Origin: Bryoerythrophyllum caledonicum
Lineage: Eukaryota > Streptophyta > Bryopsida > Pottiales > Pottiaceae
Assembly: GCA_963971425.1 (NCBI GenBank)
Contig: OZ020519.1
Coordinates: 16,012,028-16,076,027 of the forward strand
Direction: 5' to 3'
DNA length: 64,000 nucleotides
The notes beneath the pieces are model-generated. The model saw only the letters and a program-made list of their open reading frames with translations, did no database searches and had not been told where the DNA came from. Of this stretch, positions 10,319 to 20,025 are shown piece by piece. Each line of letters begins with the position of its first letter. Position 1 is the first letter of the stretch. Position numbers and translations under genes: made by a program.

Positions 10319-11985
10319 CAGTGGTCAGCAGAAGTGTTCGGACAGGACGCTTCCACTTCCAATATGAGCTAGTTTTCTTACGTAACTCACATTCAAGTTG
10401 TAAAAATTTAAACATACAATCACATAGTTACAAAAAACATGTAACATAACATTCATAATAAAAAATGTCAATCAAGAAATCAATCAAAAATAAAACACAT
10501 GATGTGGGTGTCCAATTCTTTATGCAAAAAGTGAAGTGGTTATCTATTTACATTGGAAACAAAGCCATGAGCTACAAAATCAAGCTAAAAACTTGAATGT
10601 AGAATCATGAGGACTACCTAAAAACTTGAATGTACAATCATAATGACTACCATCGTGTATAGCCACCTTTTGCTTGATAAACATCTGCAGCTCTCTCAGG
10701 CATAGACATGATCAATTTCCTCACGGTATCAATCTCAATGCTATACCAAATTTCTTGCAATTTCTCCCACAAATCCTTCTTGTTAGTGGGTTTCTTCTTT
10801 GACATTCTCATACGACGATCTACTTCATTCCAAAGGTGTTCTATAGGATTCAAGTCAGGAGATTGAGCCGGATGCCAAATTAGTTGAAACTTCTGTGCTA
10901 ACAACCAATCTGTAACATACTTAGAAGTATGTTTGGGATCGTTGTCGTGCTGAAAAATAACATTCTCCTCTCCTAAATCATACATGTGTATAGTATTCAT
11001 GAGCTCCATCTCCAAAATTTCACGATACACAAACTTATCCATGTTTCCTTCTATAAGACGAAGGTTGCCAATTCCCTCCCAAGTCATACATCCCCAAACC
11101 ATAATGTTTCCACCTCCAAATTTGATAGTAGGTTGCACATGCTGATCTAAAAGATGCTCTCCTCTCTTCCTCCAACAATACTGCCTCCCATCTGAGCCAA
11201 ACAAATTGAATTTTGACTCATCTGAAAAAACCACATAACTCCAGTCCATCCAACTTGCATGCCTACACTTCTTTGCCCATGCATATCGACGTGCTTTGTG
11301 TTTCTTTGACAAGAATGGCTTCTTAGTTTTCACTCGTGCTCTCAATCCTTGCCTCTGAAGACATCTTCTAATTGTATCATCACTCAAATCCAATCCTTGA
11401 GATCGCATTTCTCTACCCACTGCTGTAGCTGTACCATTAGATGGTGCATTCAACAACCTTACAACCTCACGATCACCACGTTCATCAAGAATTCGAGGTC
11501 TCCCTTGTGAAGGAGCATCTCTCAAATGACCTCTCATTGTAAACCTCCGCACAATAGCATGGCAAGTGCTTCGAGAGATGCCTAGAACCGCTGAAATTTC
11601 GGAGTACGAATTCCCTCTCTCATGCATCTGAAGAACTAACTTACGTTCAGCAAAAGTCCTTCTAGGAGCCATAGCTAATCAAGAGCAATCTTATTCAATC
11701 ACAATGTGTCTTGAAATGCAAGAGGTCTCCATAAATACATGTCGATTCTCAAGATTTTTCAGATGCACAACTTGTGTGCATAATGAATTGGACACCCATG
11801 ATTGACACATCATGAACTGCAGCCCATGCAAGTGGCTCAATGTGAATGATGGTACTCTTTCTAGTTTACAAGTGGCTCTTTAGTTATAATTAGCTGAAAA
11901 AATCAGCACCTACCTACCAAACTCGACAAGTGTTACTATTAAATTGAGATTGTAATTACTGTCCGAACACTTCTGCTGACCACTG
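10319..11985 (-). mobile_element. Tc1-type transposon, apparently whole
   Basis: The element is 1,667 bp with 27-bp perfect terminal inverted repeats starting CAGTGGTCAGCAGAAGTG and a TA duplicated on each side. It lies in the TA of GACATTGTATGTCAA, and that uninterrupted sequence survives in related repeats at about 17,240 and 56,660, so the insertion is confirmed by an empty site. It encodes one uninterrupted transposase on the minus strand. Perfect ends and an open frame point to recent transposition. Confidence 0.95.
10647..11672 (-). CDS. Tc1-family DD34E transposase, 341 aa
   Basis: Cuts and pastes its own element at TA sites by DDE chemistry. Residues about 1-120 form the paired helix-turn-helix DNA-binding region (SYSEISAVLGISRSTCHAIV, then GRPRILDERGDREVV and TIRRCLQRQGLRAR). 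The catalytic triad is visible: D in VFSDESKFNLFG, D in FQHDNDPKHTS and E in SPDLNPIEHLW, with 34 residues between the last two, the Tc1 spacing. The GGGNIMVWGC block is also present. Length is normal for the family. Start is the ATG at 11,672, the first Met before the DNA-binding domain, about 300 bp inside the right end. There is no intron and no disabling change. Plant mariner-like elements are usually DD39D, so a whole DD34E gene here is unexpected. Confidence 0.95.
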   Translation of the reverse strand: MAPRRTFAERKLVLQMHERGNSYSEISAVLGISRSTCHAIVRRFTMRGHLRDAPSQGRPRILDERGDREVVRLLNAPSNGTATAVGREMRSQGLDLSDDTIRRCLQRQGLRARVKTKKPFLSKKHKARRYAWAKKCRHASWMDWSYVVFSDESKFNLFGSDGRQYCWRKRGEHLLDQHVQPTIKFGGGNIMVWGCMTWEGIGNLRLIEGNMDKFVYREILEMELMNTIHMYDLGEENVIFQHDNDPKHTSKYVTDWLLAQKFQLIWHPAQSPDLNPIEHLWNEVDRRMRMSKKKPTNKKDLWEKLQEIWYSIEIDTVRKLIMSMPERAADVYQAKGGYTRW

Positions 11986-12907
11986 TATGTCAAGAACATT
12001 TATGTAGAAAGATGTGGAATTAGGAATGAAACTCAAAAAATAATTTTTCAAATTTAATCACAAAGATTTGGAATTGATATAGAATATAAAAGCCCAAAAA
12101 CCACCAGAGCCCATAATCAAACTCTAGAGTAGGTGAAATTTTGGAGTGACATATGAGGTCACCTCGCTTTACTTTTAGGAGGGCTCTATTCTTTATTGTA
12201 AACTAAATATGTGCAAGACTTGCACGCACTTAGGGTAATTAAAAATTCTTAAGTATGTTCCAATGGTCTCAATTTTGATAATGACTTTGTAAATTTATTT
12301 ATGAAGATGTGGCATAGTAGTAGCTTTGTGGGAATCTGATATTTTTTCACATGGAACCTTTAAAAAGGAATTTATGTTATTCAAAGTGCAAAACTAAGGA
12401 CTCCATGTAGCTCCAATTTTTTTTTGCTAGAAGTTTCTATTGACATTGAGATTTTATACATATAAAGAATATTACCTTCTTTGATTCTGTCCGAAAACAA
12501 TTAATGTCATTAGTGTAAAAAAGAAATTAAACCCTAGTTAAACATTTTCACACATTGTTGCACAAGGGGGGGAAAAACTTGTTCTTCCATTTCAAATGCT
12601 ATAATATTCTCATATCTGCGGAGGACTGCAACAAAAAAAAATGGCATGCTCATACAACAGTTTATTTCAAGATATTAAGGATGAAAGTCCAAAATTTCAC
12701 TTTACAATGTAATTTACATGCCCCTTTTTGTCAGTGGTAGTTTTGGACTAGTTTCTAAGCGAAATTGATTGTGGTCCATTAAGGGTTAATCCTTAATTGT
12801 CAAACGCGAACCATGTATATACTGGCACATATTTTGCTCTATAGAATACAAAAAATGTATTGAAGTTTAGCACGACATACACCTTTGGGTTGAAGATTCT
12901 TCAACTA
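11986..12907. other. repeat-derived and unit-1 flank, no gene
   Basis: Up to about 12,140 this is the remainder of the repeat that Tc1 entered. From about 12,140 onward it is the left part of tandem unit 1, closely matching 49,770 onward and 61,195 onward. The small plus-strand ORF near 12,555 is conserved in unit 2 but has no protein-like character. Confidence 0.5.
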
Positions 12908-13261
12908 AGGTAAGCCCCTCCATAACCAACAAAAATCCACAGCCAACACCTGTAAAATTGGGGTATATCCAACCATCTTCCATCCCATTACCATCAACTG
13001 AGCTCCAAATGGAGGTTTGCTATTAGTCAAGACCCTTACTTTTGGTTGTTGGTTATGGGGGGTACCTACTGCTGGCCACCCACTAAACATGGCTGCACAG
13101 TTTGAAAATTCATAACTAATATAGTTTTCATCGAAAAAATATGAAATCACTTGGGTTGGAATTGTAATTCTATTGGCTATCACTGAAAAATGATAGTATA
13201 ATTATCTCCTCTCTCCATGTATGCACATTCCTTAACTTGTCGGTTTTAGGAGGGCTTACCT
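12908..13261. mobile_element. 354-bp MITE with TA target (unit 1 copy)
   Basis: Ends AGGTAAGCCC...GGGCTTACCT form an inverted pair of about 20 bp with TA on each side. Units 1 and 2 carry it (12,908-13,261 and 50,585-50,937) but unit 3 has the empty site CAACTATCATC at about 63,420, which proves mobility. The TA target and lack of coding capacity suggest a Tc1/mariner-related MITE. Confidence 0.8.
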
Positions 13262-13405
13262 TATCATCTTTCATTTGTAGGTCATATTAATATCTGGACC
13301 TTGTTATGTTCAAAAACAACACCATACATGTACACTACTGTGGCCACGGTATGCACCTTCTAAGGTTTAAAGGTTGATCATAAATTAATAGCCATTGTAA
13401 TACAG

Positions 13406-13648
13406 TCACTGCAACTTGCAGAAATGATGATATTTGGTCGCATTGCAAGTCTCAACTTCTGCCCTGATTTTGGGAGGCACAACTTCTGTGGGCACACCGA
13501 AAGTGCCATGCCCATGTGATAAGCCATTAAAAAAACGAGGATGCTCCACAAGAATCCTTTTCACAGAGATATACTCTATATGTGCAGGGTCTTTCCCATA
13601 CCTGATGCCATGTATCCAACACATGCTGTACAGTACAGTCCATGACAT
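13406..13648 (-). other. ORF upstream of CA, shared by the three units
   Basis: A minus-strand ORF with a protein-like segment (EHPRFFNGLSHGHGTFGVP, then EVETCNATKYHHFC). The same segment exists in unit 2 (about 51,095-51,260) and unit 3 (about 63,590-63,740) with a few amino acid changes. I do not recognise it. It may be the last exon of a divergent gene or a fossil; no start or splice sites are convincing. Confidence 0.25.
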
Positions 13649-13867
13649 GCCATTACCTTAACATAGATACAATATTCCCAAAAAGGAAGTCACAAGAGTT
13701 GTGCCTAGTTTGGACACATTCCTTTTATAGTAATTTAAAAGAAACATTCTGAATAAAAAATAAAATGGACCATGCATTTGAATGACTATATTTAGTTCAA
13801 GATGAGGACGACCAAGTGGGCACTGATGTCATTAGAAAAGTCTTTGACTTGTGGATGCTCATGACAG

Positions 13868-13874
13868 TATAAAT
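13868..13874 (+). promoter_or_regulatory. TATA box of CA copy 1
   Basis: TATAAAT lies 70 bp upstream of the CA start codon at 13,944, the expected distance for a short leader. The paralogous site at 53,269-53,275 is conserved. Confidence 0.5.
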
Positions 13875-13943
13875 GAGCGGTAGCAACAAAAGAGTTGTAC
13901 CAGTTCATTACGTTTCAGAGTTCCTTCGTATTTGCTTGCAACC

Positions 13944-16058
13944 ATGTCGAGCTTCTTCATGAAGACTGCTGGATTGCTTGTGCTTCTGCAGAGCGTCAGC
14001 GTGTGCACCCTGTTGCATGACATTACTTTGGAAGGTGGCGAAGGTGGTGAATGTGTGGCTCTTATGTAGCTTATTGTACTATCATTCATGGCTACATTTG
14101 CAGTTTTTTATATCATTGTCCAAACTAACAAGATGCAAGTTCAAACATGTCAAGGTTTTTTATATTATTTCTGTCAGTAGGACATGTTACGCTTACCACG
14201 TCAGTAGAGAAGAAATTACAAATTTGTCAAAGAGATAGTAATGTGAATATAACCACAATTGTAATGAATATAACCACATGTTTCAAGGATAATTTTCTTG
14301 TGGAACTTGTGTTGTTGGAGCGCACTGGGACTACAGCAACGGGAAGCATGGGCCGGCACATTGGCATGAGCTGAACCCGGAGTGGGCGATTTGTAACACA
14401 GGCCACCAGCAATCGCCCATTTCCCTCACCATGAATGACATGGTGACTGATCCAGACGTGGGCGGAGTGAAGGTCTCCCAAGATACCGAGGGCATACCTG
14501 CAACCATCCTCAACAATGGTCACGCTGTAAATGTAAGGAAGTTTTACATATCCGTATATTATCATGTGTGAACCTACTAGTTTTATGCATGTGTGAAGTT
14601 GCCTTGATAAGTAGTTTTAAGTGTCCAATGAAGGATGGCCTCTTAGTTTGCTACATTTGTTTCCAGGTGGAACTTCAAAGCTCTTCGAGCCAGGGATATA
14701 TGTCGGTCGATAGATTTACTAGCTACCATCTCGAACAGTTCCACTATCACATGCCCAGCGAACACACTATCATGAATCAGAGGTACTGCTTCGAAGTCCA
14801 TTTCATTTAAAAAATATGGATTCGACCTAATGACGCGGTAACTAATTGTGTGATGATTGTGTTATTTGCAAATTCAACACCTAGCAAAAGTCTTCTAACC
14901 TCTTTTCTTGGTCTAGTATGGTAGAGTGTCAAATCCACATCTAGCATGGATAATGCATATGGTTTCCTTGCATAAACTTCGGACTCAAAACATTCTTCTT
15001 GACACTTGGCTAATCCTTTGTTTTGGTTTTTGTTTGAAGATGCTGTTGACCTTATTCTAGCCAATTTCACGTTGATTTCTAACCTCTCTTTCCTCTTCTG
15101 GTACAGCTATGGAAATAACTCCCGACTTGCTTTTATGGTTGCCCAGCTTCCCCCTTGAACTACACATGGTTTACACGAGGACAAAGTCATCTCGAGCTGG
15201 AAGTAAGACTGCAGTCATCTCCTTTTTGTTCCTTGAAGGCCAAGAGTAAATTCTTGGGGCAGGTCTTTCCCTCAAAAAACCCTCTCAATACACTGCATGA
15301 TCTCATGGCATTTATGAATGCACTTATGTGTTTCGTTGGTTATTTGATGTACACTCTACTCTAACCTCTTTTATGCCACCATCTAAGCAAACAAGTGATA
15401 CTCTCTACATATTTCATGTAAATTTTACCTTTTTACTTGTGCAGTTTTCTGACATCCTGCCATCATATACAACCCCAATAACCAAGAAGAGCATCGGCAC
15501 CATTGTGCTTCCGGGGATGCGGAGAAACTACTGCCAGTACATGGGCTCCCTCACAACCCCTCCCTGCACAGAAGATGTCCTTTGGATCATAAACATGTGG
15601 GTTGAAGTTCATCAACATTGCTTCATGACATGCTATCCTCATTTGATCTGCTTCAATTCCATGTCAATTCAGTTGTCACAATCCAAAACCAAGCAACTTA
15701 CAAAATTTCTGCTGACCACCAGTCCCTAACCGTGTCACCGCGTCAGCTGAAAAAGCTAGGAGCTGCATTGCCAGTAAGTGAAACTCCACTAAATTGTCAT
15801 ATAGAATACGGGTCACCAAAGTGTAGAAGATAGTGCTGGTCACAATTTCTAGGTGGCAAATTTATGGACTTTGATTGGCTGAGTTGCTGGATGTTTGGGG
15901 CTCCTCGATGAAAACCAGCAACATAATCAAATATTGGCTTTGAATACCAATTTTATTAATGAGGGGACTATCTGACCCATGTTTGACTACCTCTGCAGAG
16001 TAAAAACAATCGCCCTACGTTTTCAAGCACCGGAAGAGGTTTCCACATGACGCTATGA
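13944..16058 (+). pseudogene. alpha-carbonic anhydrase copy 1, disabled
   Basis: Seven-exon alpha-carbonic anhydrase (CO2 + H2O to bicarbonate; secretory pathway). Exons, by comparison with copy 2: 13,944-14,043, 14,321-14,532, 14,667-14,782, 15,147 to about 15,262, about 15,446-15,602, one near 15,670-15,772, and 15,999-16,058. Exon 1 encodes a signal peptide (MSSFFMKTAGLLVLLQSVSV). The zinc ligands FHYH and LELHMVY, the NNGH proton-shuttle region and SLTTPPC are all present. Exon 4 lacks 2 bp relative to copy 2, which puts a stop after FLEGQE, and the exon 5 donor GTAAGT is replaced. Exon 6 is also shortened at its 5' side. Intron 1's acceptor reads GAG here but CAG in copy 2. It is probably a recent pseudogene unless alternative splicing rescues it. 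Exons differ far more from copy 2 than introns do. Confidence 0.85.
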
Positions 16059-16548
16059 CGCCACAAAACCTGAAGTCAATGCTCAATGGTTCATTCCATG
16101 TATTGTTTGTATGCACAAACTCGAGAAGAACCTGATGGAAACATGACACTAGTATATTTGCACTTAACCCTCTAAGGATGAGCATCTCACATTGTAGCGG
16201 GTGGAAAGATGAACGCGCCAGAATGTAATGCAACGAAAGCAGAGGATCGGGGAAGAGTAGGTTGTCAATCTAAAAACAGGCAACTTGTGTTTTACAAAGT
16301 TTTTTAACATGATATTGTATCCAGTGTACAAAATGTGCATGGTGTATACAAATGGTCACAACCAAAAATCCTACCACTCCAGAAATACAAATTAAAAAAA
16401 CCTGCACATGATCTCACCTGCACCAAATTCATAGAATACAATCCCAAGAGCAACTAATTCCCTCTACATATGTAAAAAAACCTATCCGCTGCCACTTATC
16501 CCACCTGAAACAAGCGAAAAGAAAAGGAACCCTGCTTTCACCTTCTAG

Positions 16549-16735
16549 AAAAGAGCAGGAGAGAGAGAAGCCTGTTCACAAAAACAGGAGAGATGTATTC
16601 TCAAAGGAAAAGAGTGTTCAATTCTCCGAAAAGGAGAGGATCGATCACCTCTTGTGCTGGGACAATAACCATGGTCATGCCATTGAACCTGTGGTGTTTG
16701 GTGCTACACCTGCAGAAGAATCGTATTCACAATGA
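16549..16735 (+). other. coding-like terminal exon downstream of CA, unit 1
   Basis: After a CCTTCTAG acceptor, one frame reads KEQEREKPVHKNRRDVFSKE then KSVQFSEKERIDHLLCWDNN and HGHAIEPVVFGATPAEES, ending in TGA at 16,735. The composition is protein-like and the segment is identical in unit 2 (55,974-56,160). I cannot name it. It could be the last exon of an unidentified gene or a captured fragment. The overlapping 62-residue ORF from 16,593 in another frame is likely a shadow. Confidence 0.3.
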
Positions 16736-16787
16736 GAGGAAACATCAACAGGAGGAAGAATCGAAATCACAAGTGTCATAAATGGGC

Positions 16788-17733
16788 TTTTTGAAAGTTT
16801 GGTCAAGTTCCTATGGTGTCAATTTTCAACATTCCTCTATGAAAATTTTACTGTAGAAGGAAATTACTAAGACCTTGGTGGGAGAACAACTTTTTCCTAG
16901 ATCCGACATATAATGAAAAAGTTGTAGGGTTTTGAATTTCAAATGGGCAGAGCGGGCACTTCGGGCACCTCCAAAAGCTTTTGATAGGACACTCTATTGT
17001 GTGTGAGATTTTCAATACTAACAAGTAGTATTTTTTTCCCTTCATATTGTCAAAAAAAAGTTCTTGTCTTTAGTGAAAAATAGCATATTCACCCAAGTCA
17101 AACATTTTCACACATTGTCGGGCAAGGTACCCAAAAAAATTCTTCTTTTCACATTTTTGACTTTTTTAAAACTTTAAAACATAGAGTAAATCTTCTTATT
17201 CTTCTTATCATGTTTCATGAAATATGGGGACTCAAATGACATTGTATGTCAAAAACATATATGTAGAATGATGCGGAATTTCGAATGAAACTCAACAAAT
17301 ATTTTTTCAAATTTAATCTCAAAGATTTGGAATTGATATAGAATTTAAAAGCCCAGAAACCACCGGAGCCCATAATCAAACCCTAGAGTAGGTGAGATTT
17401 GGTGCCCTCCTTCACCCAATGCCAATAAGTGAGAGTGAGTAAAAGAAAGAAGACATGCCATGGATAACCAACTCATGGAGGTATCCAATACCGATCGGTC
17501 TTGTTCAACTTTCGGGGCAATGCCACCAATGAGAGCTCAATTGAGGTGGAGCAACCCAAAATTGCACACATCATGACCCAATGCCGATAATGACTTGTGT
17601 TTCAGATTTTGAGTTATCAATTTTGGATCACTTCATGCACCATTTCAAGCCTTTGCCATTTTCATGCACCTTGCCATGCATACTCTACTAATCGGAATTG
17701 GGTGACCGATCGGAATTGGGTGCCTCTACCTTA
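16788..17733. repeat. inverted, rearranged copy of the 8,213-9,678 element
   Basis: Read in reverse, 17,733-17,228 matches 8,213-8,727 and 17,150-16,788 matches about 9,250-9,620. It ends with GGGTGCCTCTACCTTA. A paralogous copy is at 56,212-57,160. Non-coding. Confidence 0.6.
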
Positions 17734-17776
17734 ATCATCAACAAATTGGCAACTGATGAAACCAACATACTGGATA

Positions 17777-17961
17777 CCGTAGTAGGGGTAACAACACTAT
17801 TGGCCCTACAACACTAAATATCAATTTAAGTATATTTCTAGTAACAATGAACTTGAGATGATGTAGAAGCCATGTTTGAGAAAGTTGTTTATTCAAATCA
17901 CTACACTAAATTTAATATTTAGTGTCATGGGACCAATAGCATTGTTACCCCTACTGTCTTA
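17777..17961. mobile_element. 185-bp MITE, unit 1 copy
   Basis: Inverted ends of about 45 bp: CCGTAGTAGGGGTAACAACA on the left, and on the right its near reverse complement (TGTTACCCCTACTG), each followed inward by CACTAAATAT. The paralogous copy is at about 57,200-57,384. The superfamily is not determined. Confidence 0.6.
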
Positions 17962-18863
17962 GTTTCACTAATTGTGAATATACTGACATTTAGTGTGCAG
18001 ACTATTGCACGGCCTTCTTACTACAACTACCACAATGCGCTCCAAAACAAATTTGAGTTCGTCACGAGTCACAATATGCCATCACGTGCAGCTCGCTTGT
18101 CAAGGCAATCGCATTCTTCATCATCATCATCGGCAATGCCTTCTTGGTGCACACTTGCACAACATTAACCCCTAAGGTACCGTGACAGTTTTACACCAAA
18201 AACACTTCAAAATTGTTGGATTCTAGTGCAATGAATAATGAAGGAAACAAAAACTTTAACCGTAGGGTCTCAATAAAGGCTTATTAAGTAATACATGTAC
18301 AAAATTTCAGAGACTTTGACCGCACGGATTGCAAGATTACAATGTTTCCAGTCAAGCAAATGGTTCATTTTCTTCCCTGTGTTTAGTGGATCAGCAGACT
18401 TTGACTACACTTGGTGTCAAAAAATTTGCACTACTCAAGGTCTAAATCCGTTACCATCTTGTTAAGCATGATGTTTTCTCCATACCCACCAAATTTTAGA
18501 GGTAGAAGAGGGGTGTAGCATATTCAAAACAAGTGTGCAAGGAGTGGAGGCTCGAAATTTGTTATTTCACACTTTCATTTTTTTTGAACTTAATATGTTT
18601 TCGATTGATAATCCGAATGGTTAATAAGAAGGTTTACATTACATATTGATATGGAAAAAATAAAAAGTGAAAAATATAAAGATACCTAGGTTTTATGTGG
18701 AAAAGAAGAAGTTTGTTTGGTACCTTGCCCGACAATGAGTGACAATGTGTGAAAATGTTTGACTTGGGTTGGTATGCTATTTTTTACTAAAGACAAAAAC
18801 TTTTTTTGACAATATTAAGGGAAATAATATTACTTGCAAGTACTAAAAATCTCACATTCAATA

Positions 18864-18947
18864 CAGGATTGCTAGGGCGTGAGCTATGAGCCATGAGCAA
18901 TGAGCGGTGAGCGGTGAGCGGTGAGCTATGAGCAGTGATAGTCACAC
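18864..18947 (+). repeat. left terminal inverted repeat of the giant transposon
   Basis: Starts CAGGATTGCTAGGGCGTGAG and continues as about nine tandem heptamers (CTATGAG, CCATGAG, CAATGAG, CGGTGAG and the like). Such clustered short repeats at the ends could be transposase-binding sites. Confidence 0.8.
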
Positions 18948-20025
18948 AAAAATACCCTATTTTTTTTTTTGTATGATCGGAGAACCGTGGAAAAATAGCA
19001 GTATGAAAGTCTATATCCGTGGAAAATTTGTACAACCTATATATGATGTAATGCCTATATCCGTGTAAATATGCTTCTAATTTCATTGTGTTAGTATCTA
19101 TTCTCATTTTAGTCTCACATTGGTCCCCGTATTTTGACAACTATTTTTAGTACTATCAATTATAAGGTGATGTGATATATGATTTTACCATTTCATCCTT
19201 ATATTTTTTAATATACTTGTTACTTATTTTTTCTATAATTATGGCCTTGCCTTTTATAATATAAATCAATTTGACAAAAAATTTAATTATACATTATTGT
19301 TCATTCTTTCCAAAAAAATTTACGTTCATGAAATTATCTATTTCTCTCAAACCATTATCATATTTTAAAACACAATAATTGGTATAAATTTCTCCTGCTT
19401 TGACTTACGTCTATATAAAGTGTAGTATTCCCAGAGTGTATGAAATTTGATACTAATAGAATGCTCTATAGAGTTCACAAACTAACCATGTAACTTATTT
19501 TTTATTAGAAATTATGATCTTTGTTATTTATCTTTCACAAGCTATGCTAATATCTATTGAAAATATAAAGTATAGAAAATAAAATGGATACTATAATGAA
19601 TACACGTTATAAGTTTGAAGTTGAGAAGACAATGAAAGCATGAAACTGAGTACTAAAAATGAAAGGAATACTGCAATGTAAAAGACACGTACTAAGTGAA
19701 CAAAGAAAATTGCGAAATGAAGAAGTACATAACCATAGCAAAATTATAAAGTAGAATTAAAACTATCATCACTATCCTCGCTAGCCTCAATCGCTTCAAT
19801 GTCTACAAACTGAATAATACGAGGGTCATAACGACGAGTCTCAGACGATGGACTAGGAGATGGTAAAGTAGCTAATAATTGAGCTAAATCTTCTATATGC
19901 GAAGGAAGTAGAAACGGTTTAGGAGGTGATTCAGCGTCCGCCATCAATCTACAATGAATCAAACATTAATGTCAATGCTCAACTAAAAAATATTTAAGGA
20001 ATGCAAGAAAATAATAATTCACAAC
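18948..20025. other. left subterminal region of the giant transposon
   Basis: AT-rich and mostly non-coding. A 67-residue acidic minus-strand ORF from 19,944 to 19,744 (MADAESPPKPFLLPSHIEDL at its start) follows a TTCATTGTAG acceptor. It could be an alternative last exon of the ParB-methyltransferase gene, but joining it at the nearby GTAAGT gives an immediate stop, so its status is open. Confidence 0.4.

Larger units (their letters stand above)
12140..18167 (+). repeat. Tandem unit 1 (carries CA copy 1)
   Basis: This block matches 49,770-57,600 (unit 2) almost base for base outside exons, and its left third matches 61,195-63,748 (unit 3). Relative to unit 2 it lacks the Tc1-type insertion at 51,302-53,032. 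Left of about 12,140 the similarity stops and unrelated repeats begin, so the head of the unit is missing. Its right end abuts the TTA-flanked element that hosts the giant transposon. Confidence 0.85.

Noticed and set aside
14227-14565. Antisense ORF over CA exon 2
   Set aside because: The plus strand here is a clear CA exon with bordering splice sites; the antisense frame is a shadow, also seen in unit 2.
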